Made by a program: the position numbers and the translations under genes
Source of the DNA: JAMXLO01 sp036265005
GTDB lineage: Bacteria; Pseudomonadota; Alphaproteobacteria; Acetobacterales; Acetobacteraceae
Reading direction: 5' to 3'
Length of the DNA stretch: 48,420 bases
Assembly: GCA_036265005.1 (NCBI GenBank)
Contig: DATAPW010000034.1
Coordinates: 1-48,420 of the forward strand
In this document: piece by piece, positions 1 through 8,621 of the stretch
Position numbering within the stretch: position 1 is the stretch's first letter
How the letters are laid out: every line of letters starts with the position of its first letter
Notes under the pieces: generated by a model
The model's input: the letters and a program-made list of their open reading frames with translations, nothing else
The model's database searches: none
What the model was told of the DNA's origin: nothing

Positions 1-2
1 GG

Positions 3-1535
3 TCGGATCTCGTGATCGGGAATTTCGGCGAGAACCTCACAGTGGAGGGCCTCGCCGATAACGAGGTCTGCATCGGCGATCGCTTCAGGATCGGCGGCGC
101 CGTCGTCGAGGTCAGCCAGCCGCGCGACACCTGCTACCGGGTCGGCATCAGGCTGAACCACCCGGAGATTCCCGCGCTGCTGGTTGCGCACCGGCGGCCC
201 GGTTTTTATTTCCGCGTCATACAGGAAGGTGAGATCGGCGCCGGCGATCGCGTCGAGAAGCTCTCGGACGGCCCCGAGCGCATGACGGTCGCCGAGATCG
301 ATGCGCTGCTGTATTCGGCGGAGCACCCGCTCGAAGGCTTGCGCCGCGCAGTCCGCATTCCGGCGCTCAGCAAGGACTGGCAAGGCTCGATGCAGGCGCT
401 GCTCGCCGCCGCCGAAGCGGGAGGCACAACGGGCAATGCCGGCCTCGGGCTCGGCGCGTCGGCGCCGCTTGCGTGGCGTGGCTTCCGCCCGGTTGTGGTC
501 GTTGCTTCGCGCGAGGAAAGCACGGACGTGCGATCGTTCGAGTTCGCTGCCGAAGATGGTTCGCCGCTACCACCGGCACTACCCGGCCAATACGTCATGG
601 TCCGCGTAAGACCGGCGTCGGGTGCTCCCGCCGTCACGCGAAGCTATTCGCTGTGCGGTCCGCCCGGGAGCCCCAACTATCGGATTGGCGTCAAGAACGA
701 GCGCGGCCTCGCAAGCGGCTTTCTCCACCAAAGCGTCCGGGCAGGCAGTCGCCTGGAGATCAGCGCTCCTCGCGGCTCGTTCACGCTCGCGGCCGGTGCA
801 ACTCCCGCCGTCCTTATCAGTGCCGGTGTCGGTGTCACGCCGATGTTGGCGATGTTGCATGGTGCGGCTGCTGCAAACGCCGCGGCGTCTCAGCCGGTTT
901 GGTGGCTGCATTCAGCCCGTGATCGGGCGCACCATTCGTTTGCCAAGGAGGCGGACGATCTGCTCGCGGCACTCCGTGCGTCCCGTCGCTGCGTCATCTA
1001 CAGTCGGCCTGCGCCGGGAGACATGCTCGGACAGGACTTCGATCGACCAGGCCATCTTACGCCCGAGCTGTTCCACGAGTTCGGGATTCCCCAGGAGGCT
1101 GACTTCTATCTGTGTGGTCCGCCCGGCTTCCTCGAGGATTTCCAGAAAGGCCTGGCGGCATGGGGCATTCCCTGGCCCAGGGTCCACGTCGAAGTGTTCG
1201 GGCCCGCGGCCCCTCTGACGCCGGGCATCTCCGGCGTCGCCGCAACCTTGCCGCATCGTCCTGACGGCCCTGCGGGCGGCGGACCTATGGTGACGTTCTT
1301 GCGAAGCGGTCTCGCCGTGCCATGGGACCGCCGCTTCGGGAGTCTGCTGGAATTGGCGGAAGCCTGCGCCGTTCCCGTACGTTGGGCATGCCGGTCAGGC
1401 GTATGCCACAACTGCGAGAGTGGCTTGCTCGACGGCGAACTTGCCTACGCGCCAGAGCCCTTGGACCCGCCAGCCGAAGGCAATGCGCTCATCTGCTGCT
1501 CAGCGCCCCAAACCGCCGTCGAGCTCGACCTTTAG
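3..1535 (+). CDS. MOSC / ferredoxin-reductase / 2Fe-2S fusion oxidoreductase (5' partial)
   Basis: The reading frame is open to the left edge, so the start lies outside the window; the first in-frame start codon is GTG at 12, but the MOSC homology (GENLTVEGL, then a cysteine in RDTCYRVG) is already under way there, so part of that domain is missing. Order of domains: C-terminal part of a MOSC domain (about residues 1-85 counted from the GTG), a FAD/NAD(P)-binding ferredoxin-reductase module (about 155-385, with RSYSLCG for FAD and GVGVTPML for the nucleotide), and a plant-type 2Fe-2S domain at the C terminus with C460, C465, C468 and C495 or C496. MOSC domains are known from molybdenum-cofactor sulfurases and amidoxime-reducing proteins; this fusion is presumably a cytoplasmic NAD(P)H-dependent reductase or oxygenase. 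The substrate is unknown. The next gene on the same strand is also a flavoprotein. Confidence 0.88.
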   Translation, partial: SDLVIGNFGENLTVEGLADNEVCIGDRFRIGGAVVEVSQPRDTCYRVGIRLNHPEIPALLVAHRRPGFYFRVIQEGEIGAGDRVEKLSDGPERMTVAEIDALLYSAEHPLEGLRRAVRIPALSKDWQGSMQALLAAAEAGGTTGNAGLGLGASAPLAWRGFRPVVVVASREESTDVRSFEFAAEDGSPLPPALPGQYVMVRVRPASGAPAVTRSYSLCGPPGSPNYRIGVKNERGLASGFLHQSVRAGSRLEISAPRGSFTLAAGATPAVLISAGVGVTPMLAMLHGAAAANAAASQPVWWLHSARDRAHHSFAKEADDLLAALRASRRCVIYSRPAPGDMLGQDFDRPGHLTPELFHEFGIPQEADFYLCGPPGFLEDFQKGLAAWGIPWPRVHVEVFGPAAPLTPGISGVAATLPHRPDGPAGGGPMVTFLRSGLAVPWDRRFGSLLELAEACAVPVRWACRSGVCHNCESGLLDGELAYAPEPLDPPAEGNALICCSAPQTAVELDL

Positions 1536-1670
1536 TGGTTGCTCATTGCAAATGGCGGGCGGCCCCGCCCGCGATGGATATTGCCGTGATCGGCATGGCG
1601 ACGCTGTGATCGGCGGCGCTGCGGCGTCGGGTATTTCGCCAGTTATGCGCTCACCGAGCAGGAGTAGAAA

Positions 1671-3056
1671 ATGACGGCCTACGACGCGATTATCATCGGA
1701 ACCGGCCAGGCAGGCCCACCGCTGGCGCGACGCATGGCGGGGTTGGGCATGCGAGTTGCCATCATCGAACGCGGTCGCTTCGGCGGCACTTGCATCAACA
1801 CGGGCTGCACACCGACGAAAACCCTGGTCGCCAGCGCGTACGCCGTGCACGTGGCCCGCCGCGGTGCTGACTTTGGCTTCAGCGCCGGCGACGTTACAGT
1901 CGATATGAAGCGCGTCAAAGCGCGCAAGGATCATGTCGTCGGGCTTTCCAATCGTGGGGTCGAGCAGTCTCTCAGAATTCTGGAGAACTGCCGGGTCTAT
2001 GAAGCCCATGCGCGGTTCGTGTCGCCGCACGAAGTGCAGGCTGGCGGCGAGGTCCTGACGTCCGACCGGATTTTCATCAATGTCGGTGCTCGTGCGAAGA
2101 CGCCGGACATCCCCGGCCTTGATCAGGTCGATTACCTCAACAACAGTTCGATGATGGACGTGGACTTCCTGCCGCGCCACCTGCTGGTGCTGGGCGGCAG
2201 CTACATTGGTCTGGAATTCGGTCAGATGTATCGGCGGTTTGGCAGCGAGGTCAGTATTGTCGAGCTCGGGCCACGCCTGGTTTCGCGCGAGGATGAAGAC
2301 GTATCGGCAGCAATCACCGATATCCTGGTGCGGGAAGGCATCACCGTGGTCCGCAGCGCGAATTGCCTGCACATCAACAAGCAAGGCGATGACATTGTCA
2401 TGACTGTCGATTGCGGAGGTACTTCAGAGCTCCGAGGCTCGCACTTGCTCGTTGCAGCGGGGCGCCGTCCCAACACGGATGATCTCGGTCTCGACCGCGC
2501 GGGGGTAAAGCGAGACGAACGCGGCTATATCGTCGTGGACGATGAGCTGCGCACCTCGGTCCCCGGCATCTGGGCGCTGGGCGACTGCAATGGCAAAGGC
2601 GGCTTCACTCATACATCGTGGAATGATTACGAAATCGTCGCCGCCAATCTGTTCGATGGCGAGAGCAGGCGGGTGAGTGACCGCATTCCCGCCTATGCGC
2701 TCTACATCGATCCACCGTTGGCGCGTGTCGGCATGTCCGAGGCGGATGTTCGCAAGAGCGGTCGCCCTGCACTGATCGGGAAACTCGCCATGGAGGATGT
2801 GTCCCGCGCCTTCGAAAAAGGTGAGACCGAGGGATTCATGAAAATTCTGGTCGATGCGGAGACCAAGGAAATCCTGGGCGCATCGTTCCTGGGCACCAGC
2901 GGCGATGAGGCGGTCCACTGCGTGCTCGACACCATGTATGCGAAGGCGCCCTACACGCTGCTCAAACGTGCGATGCATATTCACCCTACAGTCGCAGAAT
3001 TCATTCCCACGATGCTGGGCGACCTTGTACCGCTGCCGAACTCGGCAGCGGGATAG
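1671..3056 (+). CDS. FAD-containing pyridine-nucleotide disulfide oxidoreductase, mercuric-reductase-like
   Basis: A 461-residue member of the dihydrolipoamide dehydrogenase/glutathione reductase/mercuric reductase family. The N-terminal dinucleotide motif (GTGQAG, about residues 10-15) is followed by the redox-active pair C41/C46 in GGTCINTGC. A second NAD(P)H-binding fold (LVLGGSYIGLEF) and a FAD-contacting segment (GIWALGDCNG) follow. The dimerisation domain ends with the His-Glu pair in HIHPTVAEF, which serves as the acid-base dyad in this family. The N-terminal heavy-metal domain and the C-terminal Cys pair of true MerA are absent, and no mer genes are nearby, so mercury reduction is not implied. 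The start is ATG preceded by AGGAG at a good distance. It lies 135 nt after the MOSC fusion on the same strand and may share its transcript. Electron acceptor unknown. Confidence 0.9.
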   Translation: MTAYDAIIIGTGQAGPPLARRMAGLGMRVAIIERGRFGGTCINTGCTPTKTLVASAYAVHVARRGADFGFSAGDVTVDMKRVKARKDHVVGLSNRGVEQSLRILENCRVYEAHARFVSPHEVQAGGEVLTSDRIFINVGARAKTPDIPGLDQVDYLNNSSMMDVDFLPRHLLVLGGSYIGLEFGQMYRRFGSEVSIVELGPRLVSREDEDVSAAITDILVREGITVVRSANCLHINKQGDDIVMTVDCGGTSELRGSHLLVAAGRRPNTDDLGLDRAGVKRDERGYIVVDDELRTSVPGIWALGDCNGKGGFTHTSWNDYEIVAANLFDGESRRVSDRIPAYALYIDPPLARVGMSEADVRKSGRPALIGKLAMEDVSRAFEKGETEGFMKILVDAETKEILGASFLGTSGDEAVHCVLDTMYAKAPYTLLKRAMHIHPTVAEFIPTMLGDLVPLPNSAAG

Positions 3057-3101
3057 CCAGGCCATCCGGAACCGGACATCCACCAAGCCGCGTCCCAACC
3101 G

Positions 3102-4349
3102 CTATTGCCGTAGCGACCTGAACGCAGCGCGCAGTTCAGCGCTGAACAACTCAGGTTGTTCCCACGCCGCAAAGTGACCGCCTTTGTCGAGCTTGTTGTA
3201 GTGGATCAGTTTTGGATACGCTCGCTCCGTCCAGCTCCGTGGAGCAGCATAGAGTTCGTCAGGGAAGACGCTCACGGCAACCGGGATGGAGACGCCCTTG
3301 GCATTGAAAAACCCGAATTTCCCCCAATTCTCCCAATACAGACGGGCGCCGGAAAGCGCCGTATTCGTCAACCAGGTAATCGTGATGTTGTCGAGGATGT
3401 CGTCGCGCGTGAGGCCGGCGGGTTCTCCGGCAAAGACGCGTGAAATCAGCTCCAAGCTGCGCGCGTCGTGATCAAGGAAATAGGCCGCCAAGCCTATGGG
3501 TGAATCCACGATTCCGTATAATGTCTGCGGCCTCAGACCCATCTGGTACCCGTAGGCAATTCCCTTTTGATATACGAACTGCAAACGCTCGTAAGCGACC
3601 TTCTCATCGGCTGAGAGACCCGCTGGCACCGGAGCCCCGGAAAGAGCCGCTTGGTCAATGTCGGCTGGAAAGATGCCAGGCATGTTGGTGTGAATGCCGA
3701 GCAACTCCGGCGGCGCCTGCAGGCCCATTTGATCGACGATGATTGCTCCCCAATCGCCGCCTTGCGCCACGAACTTTGTGTATCCGAGGCGCTTCATCAG
3801 CGCGACCCAGGCACGCGCGATGTGGGCAGAGTCCCATCCGGTGGCTGTCGGCTTGCCTGAGAACCCGTAACCCGGCATCGATGGTATCACGATATCGAAT
3901 GCATCCGACGCGCTCGCGCCATACGCCGTAGGGTTGCTGAGGGGACCGACAATCTTTAGCTGCTCGACGACAGAGCCGGGCCATCCGTGCGTCACGATCA
4001 GCGGCAGCGCCTGTTCATGCTTCGACCGAACGTGGATGAAATGGATGTCGAGCCCGCCGATTTCGGTGACAAAATTAGGCAAAGCCTTCAGGCTGGCCTC
4101 GATTTTGCGCCAGTCGTAGTCGGTCTGCCAGTAGTGGAGAAGCTGCTGGACTGTCTTGAGCTGCACGCCCTGGGACGGATCCGCGACTGTCTCCTTCTCC
4201 GGCAACCGGGTCTGCGCCAGACGCTGGTGCAGGTCGACGAGCGCCGCCTCCGGAATGTTGACGTGGAAGGGGCGAATAGAATCGCCCGCTGGCGCGGCAG
4301 CCGAGTTACGAAGATCCTGGCCGACCAGTTCCAGTGGCTCAGTCGCCAT
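3102..4349 (-). CDS. Epoxide hydrolase (EHN domain plus alpha/beta hydrolase)
   Basis: A 415-residue microsomal-type epoxide hydrolase homologue. The N-terminal EHN region (about residues 25-130) contains the typical RLPEKE stretch. The alpha/beta-hydrolase core has the oxyanion motif HGWPGS (121-126), nucleophile D199 in QGGDWG, and catalytic H392 in GGHFAAWEQP; tyrosines in the lid are candidates for epoxide protonation. Members open epoxides to diols through an alkyl-enzyme ester. I chose ATG at 4349, which has GGAGGG a few bases upstream; an in-frame TTG at 4364 would add five residues and destroy that site. There is no signal peptide, so it should be cytoplasmic. It converges with the flavoprotein gene (stops 46 nt apart) and is divergent from the SnoaL-like gene. 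Natural substrate unknown. Confidence 0.92.
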   Translation of the reverse strand: MATEPLELVGQDLRNSAAAPAGDSIRPFHVNIPEAALVDLHQRLAQTRLPEKETVADPSQGVQLKTVQQLLHYWQTDYDWRKIEASLKALPNFVTEIGGLDIHFIHVRSKHEQALPLIVTHGWPGSVVEQLKIVGPLSNPTAYGASASDAFDIVIPSMPGYGFSGKPTATGWDSAHIARAWVALMKRLGYTKFVAQGGDWGAIIVDQMGLQAPPELLGIHTNMPGIFPADIDQAALSGAPVPAGLSADEKVAYERLQFVYQKGIAYGYQMGLRPQTLYGIVDSPIGLAAYFLDHDARSLELISRVFAGEPAGLTRDDILDNITITWLTNTALSGARLYWENWGKFGFFNAKGVSIPVAVSVFPDELYAAPRSWTERAYPKLIHYNKLDKGGHFAAWEQPELFSAELRAAFRSLRQ

Positions 4350-4522
4350 CGTTGCGCCCTCCAAGAGTTAGTGGCTCCTTGATCTCGGTAATGCTACGGC
4401 GACGATGGAATTGCTTGAACGTATTGCTCGCAAACGGGAGACGACCCCAGGCGACTGTCGCTTCGGGCGATAATGAAATATGCTCCGACTGCCTGTCATA
4501 TTTTCTGTGCCGAGGTACTAGC

Positions 4523-4903
4523 ATGGATGAGAATGGGATTCGGGAGGCACTCAATCGCCACTGGGCCGCATCCGACGCAAATGACTTCGAGGTTGAGCAC
4601 GACATATACCGAGAAGACGCAGTGCTCGAGTACCCGCAATCGGGCGAACGCATCAGGGGCCGGCGCAACATCCAGGCCTCTCGCACCGCGCAGCCGAGCA
4701 GCAAGCGCTTCACGGTGCGCCGCATCGTCGGCACGGGCGACCTCTGGGTCACGGAATTCATCCTCGCCTATGACGGCCAGCCGTCCTATTCGGTGAGCGT
4801 CATGGAGTTCCTGGATGGCAAGGTCGCCCGCGAGACCCAATACTTTGGCGACCCGTTCGAGCCGGGACCTTCGCGTGCGCAATGGGTTGAGCGGATGGGA
4901 TGA
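4523..4903 (+). CDS. SnoaL / NTF2-like small protein
   Basis: A 126-residue protein with the alpha+beta cone pattern of the NTF2/SnoaL superfamily: an N-terminal helix with HWAASDANDFE, the acidic segment YREDAVLEYPQSGERIRGR, then strands ending in VMEFLDGKVARETQYFGDPFE. Family members are small cyclases, isomerases, hydrolases or ligand-binding proteins, and the sequence alone does not decide which. The frame is open further upstream, but only from ATG 4523 does the protein match the family. It is divergent from the epoxide hydrolase. The next gene starts close to or inside its 3' end, so the two are probably co-transcribed. Assignment to the fold is firm; the reaction is not known. Confidence 0.8.
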   Translation: MDENGIREALNRHWAASDANDFEVEHDIYREDAVLEYPQSGERIRGRRNIQASRTAQPSSKRFTVRRIVGTGDLWVTEFILAYDGQPSYSVSVMEFLDGKVARETQYFGDPFEPGPSRAQWVERMG

Positions 4904-4931
4904 AGTCGACACGACGATAGCGCGCCGGCGC

Positions 4932-5516
4932 GTGCTGGACCGGGCAGAGCTGCCCGTCGATACCGCCCAGCTCGCTCGTTTTCTCATCGGCAAAATGCTC
5001 GTGCGGGTATTCTCCGAAGGCGTGGCGGCCGGCCGCATCGTCGAGACCGAGGCGTATGGCATCGGCGACCTCGCGGGTCACGCCTATCGCGGCATCACCC
5101 TGCGCAATCGGGCGCTTTTCCTCGAGCACGGGCACGCATATGTCTATCTCGCCTATGGCAGCTCGTTCATGCTCAACGTCTCCAGCGAGACGTCAGGCGT
5201 GGGCGCGGGCGTCCTGATCAGGGCGATCGAGCCGACCGATGGCATCACGATCATGGAGCGAAATCGCGGCACCGAGCGGATGCGAGACTTGGCACGGGGC
5301 CCGGGACGGCTGAGTGCCGCCTTGGAGATCGATCGCCGATTGGACGGCATCGACCTTTGTCAGGCCGGTCCGCTGTGGCTCGGATCCGACGGTCGAGCGT
5401 CCGGCGAAATCGGACAGAGCAAACGGATCGGCATTACACGCGCAGCCGACAGCCTGCTACGATTCTACGTTCGCGGCAATCGGTTCGTCAGCGGTCCGCA
5501 GGCGCTCAATAGATGA
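4932..5516 (+). CDS. DNA-3-methyladenine glycosylase (AAG/MPG family)
   Basis: A base-excision-repair glycosylase that removes alkylated purines. The protein carries the family signature RIVETEAYG followed by D.AGHAYRG.T.RN, where the glutamate of ETEAY activates the attacking water. It then has AYVYLAYG, LNVSSE, the LIRAIEP strand and GPGRLSAAL, all typical of the alkyladenine glycosylase fold. The start is uncertain. I give GTG 4932, which leaves about 16 residues before LARFLIGK as in usual family members and sits 28 nt after the preceding stop; TTG 4887, GTG 4875 or an even earlier codon would overlap the preceding gene. None has a convincing ribosome-binding site. From 4932 the protein is 194 residues, close to the family norm. 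Function is well supported, the 5' end is not. Confidence 0.88.
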   Translation: MLDRAELPVDTAQLARFLIGKMLVRVFSEGVAAGRIVETEAYGIGDLAGHAYRGITLRNRALFLEHGHAYVYLAYGSSFMLNVSSETSGVGAGVLIRAIEPTDGITIMERNRGTERMRDLARGPGRLSAALEIDRRLDGIDLCQAGPLWLGSDGRASGEIGQSKRIGITRAADSLLRFYVRGNRFVSGPQALNR

Positions 5517-5775
5517 GTGAAGCAACTTTGCGGGGTAAGGGCCTGGTCAACCCGTGTCCTCGGACAGCGCCGGCTCGGCGATCGCGGTTGATCCGCAAGT
5601 CAACAATCCTGAACCACGCGAACAGTCCGCCAAGTTGCCGCAAAGCATGTTTTCGGCGGAAATAACCGCCGCACGGTACAAAAACCGCAATATGATGATT
5701 TAATCCGTTTTGCTTTTGGGCCACGAACCTTCCGCCGAACCCGGCGTTTCCTCTCGGAACGGATGAGATGAACCG

Positions 5776-7755
5776 ATGGCCGATCTCACGCACGTCCTTC
5801 ATGCCAAGGCGATCGAGTTGGGGCGGCTCGCGATCCGCGCCACCACGGCTGCTGGCAGCGGCCATCCGACGACCGCGCTGTCGCTCGCGCACCTCGTCGC
5901 GGTGCTGATGTACCGCGTGATGCGCTGGACGCCTGCGGATCCCGACAACCCGGGGTCCGACCGGCTGGTCCTGAGCGAGGGGCACGCGGTGCCGATCATC
6001 TACGCTGCGTGCGCCGATCTCGGCGTCACGTTCGAGCCCGACGGCAAGCGCCGGGCGATGACGGAGCGCGACCTGATGACGCTCCGCGAGATCGGGTCGT
6101 CGATCGACGGCCATCCCAATCCGGTGCTTGGCTTTCCATTCTTCGACGCTGCGACCGGGTCGCTGGGACAGGGCTTGTCTGTGGCGGCGGGGCTCAGGTG
6201 CGCGGCGCGGCTCGACGGCGTGCCGAAGCGCATCTTCTGTCTCATCGGCGACGGTGAGTCGCGCGAGGGACAGATCTGGGAAGCGATGGATTTCTGCGCC
6301 GATCAGCGCCTCGGCGGGGTGGTCGCGATCTTCAACTGCAACACGCTGGGCCAGAGCGACTATGTCTCGCAGGCGCAGGACTGGGAGCATCTCGCGGCGA
6401 AGGCAGCGGCGTTCGGCGCGCGGACCGAAATCATCGACGGTCACGACCCGGCGGCGATCGAACGCGCGCTCCGCATCGCGGAGGATCAGCGGCCGCTCGC
6501 GGTGATCGCGCGCACCGTCAAGGGATGGGGCGTGCCGAGCCTCGGCGGGCCCGGCCATCACGGCACGCCGGTGAAACCCGAGGCGCTGGCGGGCGTGCTC
6601 GCCGAGCTCGACGCGACGGCGCGGCACCTGGGTGTCACCGGTATCGGGGCGGAGGACTTTGCCGCGCTCGAGATCGCGCCGCCGGCTGCGGCACCGGCGG
6701 GGCGCTCCGCCCCACACGCACCCATGGGCTTCGGCGCGGCGCTCGCCAAGAACCCGGCGTTGGCGTCGGCGAAGAAGCTGTCGCCGCGACGCGCCTACGG
6801 CATGGCGCTCGCGGCGCTTGGCGACGCCAACGAGGCAGTGGTGGCGCTCGACGCCGACGTGAAGAATTCGACCTACGCCGAAACCTTCGCCAAGGCGCAT
6901 CCCGACCGCTATTTCGAGGCGCGCATCGCCGAGCAGAACATGGTGTCGGCGGCGGCCGGATTGGCAGCCGCCGGCAAGATCGCGTTCGTGAGCACATTTG
7001 GCCGCTTTCTCGAACGCGCCTTCGATCAAATCGAGATGGCGATCATCGGCGGGGCCCGCATCAAGCTCGTCGGCACGCATGTCGGCGTGACGCTCGCGGC
7101 CGACGGGCCGAGTCAGATGGCTTTGGCGGACGTCGCCTTCGCACGCGCGCTCGCGCACGCCGAGGACGCCAAGGGCCGATCGTTGGCGGTACTGACGCCG
7201 TCGGACGCCGTCAGCGCCTATAAGCTCGTGCTGGCCATGGCGGAGTATGATGGCCCGGCCTATCTGCGCGCGGTCCGTGGCGATCTGCCAATACTCTATC
7301 GCGACGACGAGCCATTTCCTCTGCGCGGCTCGAAGGTGGTGCGCCGGCCGCTCGAAGGTCCCGCGGTCGTACTGGTGGCGTCGGGCTATCTCGTCCATTC
7401 CTGCCTCGACGCGGCAGTGGTGCTCGAGCAGCGCGGCGTCGCCGCGGCGGTGGTCGACGCCTACGCCCTGCCGCTCGATGCCGAGCCGATTCTGGAAATG
7501 ACGCGGCACGCCCGCGCGGCGGTCCTCGCAGTCGAGGACAATTACGTTGGCGGGGTCGGCAGCGAGCTGGCCGAGGCGTCGGCCGTGCTTGCAGCGCCGG
7601 TAACGGTGGAAAGCCTTGGGGTGCGGCGCCTCCCGAAGAGCGGTCGCACCGCCGATGAGGTGCTCGATTACGTCGGCCTGTCGGTGCCGGAGATTGCCGC
7701 CGCGGCAGAACGGCTGGCGCGGAGCGTGGGCGAAGGGACGAGAGCCGGCCGATAG
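5776..7755 (+). CDS. tkt: Transketolase
   Basis: A 659-residue full-length transketolase, the thiamine-diphosphate enzyme that moves two-carbon units between ketose and aldose phosphates in the pentose phosphate and Calvin pathways. The N-terminal ThDP domain shows GSGHPTTALS, SEGH, DGHPNP and the cofactor motif GDGESREGQ...FNCNTLGQS, then KGWGVPSLGGPGHHGTPVK. The central Pyr domain has ARIAEQNMVSAAAGLA with the catalytic glutamate, and STFGRF. The C-terminal domain is regular. Start ATG follows GGATGAGATGAACCG. It stands alone, with 259 nt of non-coding DNA before it and no other sugar-phosphate gene close by, so it could be a second, accessory copy; that cannot be judged from this window. 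Confidence 0.93.
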   Translation: MADLTHVLHAKAIELGRLAIRATTAAGSGHPTTALSLAHLVAVLMYRVMRWTPADPDNPGSDRLVLSEGHAVPIIYAACADLGVTFEPDGKRRAMTERDLMTLREIGSSIDGHPNPVLGFPFFDAATGSLGQGLSVAAGLRCAARLDGVPKRIFCLIGDGESREGQIWEAMDFCADQRLGGVVAIFNCNTLGQSDYVSQAQDWEHLAAKAAAFGARTEIIDGHDPAAIERALRIAEDQRPLAVIARTVKGWGVPSLGGPGHHGTPVKPEALAGVLAELDATARHLGVTGIGAEDFAALEIAPPAAAPAGRSAPHAPMGFGAALAKNPALASAKKLSPRRAYGMALAALGDANEAVVALDADVKNSTYAETFAKAHPDRYFEARIAEQNMVSAAAGLAAAGKIAFVSTFGRFLERAFDQIEMAIIGGARIKLVGTHVGVTLAADGPSQMALADVAFARALAHAEDAKGRSLAVLTPSDAVSAYKLVLAMAEYDGPAYLRAVRGDLPILYRDDEPFPLRGSKVVRRPLEGPAVVLVASGYLVHSCLDAAVVLEQRGVAAAVVDAYALPLDAEPILEMTRHARAAVLAVEDNYVGGVGSELAEASAVLAAPVTVESLGVRRLPKSGRTADEVLDYVGLSVPEIAAAAERLARSVGEGTRAGR

Positions 7756-7921
7756 TCTTCGCCAGCCCAGCGGCGCTCGCGGCCCGCCAACGGCCTCCAT
7801 GCATGTCCGCATGATATCGTCTCGATCACTGTGACCTTCGAACGGGTGCCACGCTTCTTACGATGATTGGACATGCTGATCAGCGGCGTAATGCCAAGCC
7901 CCGCTGACCACGACTCATTCC

Positions 7922-7996
7922 GTCATGGCCGGCGAAGGCCGGCCATCCACGTCTTTCCGGCCTGCCGCAACGAAAGACGTGGATGGCCGCCATGAC
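7922..7996. repeat. Dispersed palindromic repeat, copy 1
   Basis: A 75-bp element bounded by GTCATGG and CCATGAC. The inner arms 7945-7957 and 7972-7984 are exact reverse complements over 13 bases (ATCCACGTCTTTC / GAAAGACGTGGAT), with a short G+C-rich centre. Three related elements lie at 8075-8170, 34998-35081 and 40435-40474. It resembles REP-like extragenic elements in position and form. Confidence 0.8.
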
Positions 7997-8074
7997 CGTA
8001 TCGGGTCGCGGTCACCGGGAGTTGGGAGTTGGTGTAAACCAAAGCTCATTGATGATGACCCATGCGTTGCCCCG

Positions 8075-8170
8075 ACTGTCATGGCCGGGCGTGGGCCGGC
8101 CACCCACGTCTTTTGGCCGACGCAGACGAGGAAGATGTGGATGGCCGGGCCACGCCCCGGCCATGACAGT
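8075..8170. repeat. Dispersed palindromic repeat, copy 2
   Basis: A 96-bp near-perfect palindrome running from ACTGTCATGGCCGGGC to its reverse complement at the other end. The inner CCACGTCTTT-type arm corresponds to copy 1. Copies 1 and 2 are 78 bp apart and are not simple tandem duplicates, because outer and central sequences differ. Confidence 0.8.
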
Positions 8171-8402
8171 GGGATCGATGAGGCGCTATCAACGAGCGTT
8201 GGTACAAGGCAGCCGACAGGCAAGGGGTCGATTGCGGCCATCCGCCCCAGCACCCATTCCGACTGGCGGACGGCCCGGGACACGCAGGCGGCCGCCCCGC
8301 GACCTGTTAGATTCTCTGCGCCGAAATACTGGCGCGGGAGCAGCGGTCGGCGCGCACGAAACCCCGACTGGCAAGCTGCACCGGACGTACTACATCCCCG
8401 CA

Positions 8403-8621
8403 ATGCCCAGACAACTGCCGTTGCCCGATGCCGTTGTGCTCCCAATGGGTCTTCGCCGCATAGCGGCGTCCATCGCCTCCACCTATGGGGACGATGGTGC
8501 CGTTGTGATTACCAGCGGGAGGGATGGCATCCGCATCGGAGTGCATAATCTGGAGCCAAGCGAACTTCGGAATATACTTTGTGTGGCAATCTATCACGCC
8601 GTTAAGAAAATGCGGGAGTAG
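8403..8621 (+). CDS. Small hypothetical protein
   Basis: A 72-residue open frame beginning at ATG 8403. The predicted protein is compact and protein-like: a proline-rich start, GLRRIAASIAS, a strand-like GAVVITSG followed by GIRIGV, and a C-terminal helix ending in AVKKMRE. I do not recognise the family. The frame is open further upstream, but that part translates the palindromic repeats and is unlikely to be coding. No clear ribosome-binding site is visible. The 3' half is more AT-rich than the surrounding genes. Moderate to low confidence that it is expressed. Confidence 0.4.
   Translation: MPRQLPLPDAVVLPMGLRRIAASIASTYGDDGAVVITSGRDGIRIGVHNLEPSELRNILCVAIYHAVKKMRE

Larger units (their letters stand above)
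7756..8402. other. Gene-free interval with two palindromic repeats
   Basis: No convincing gene. After the transketolase stop there is an imperfect hairpin (7877-7886 with 7901-7910, one mismatch in ten, no T tract), which could weakly terminate. Two long palindromic elements (7922-7996 and 8075-8170) of one family follow, annotated separately. Open frames across the repeats arise from the palindromes and have no recognisable protein character. Confidence 0.6.

Noticed and set aside
1671..3056. True mercuric reductase MerA.
   Set aside because: No N-terminal heavy-metal domain, no C-terminal cysteine pair and no mer operon neighbours.
5506..7812. A 768-codon minus-strand open frame opposite the transketolase.
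   Set aside because: It mirrors the whole transketolase gene and is arginine/histidine rich without family motifs.
7877..7910. Hairpin downstream of the transketolase as an intrinsic terminator.
   Set aside because: Long loop, one mismatch and no T tract; noted only as a weak possibility.
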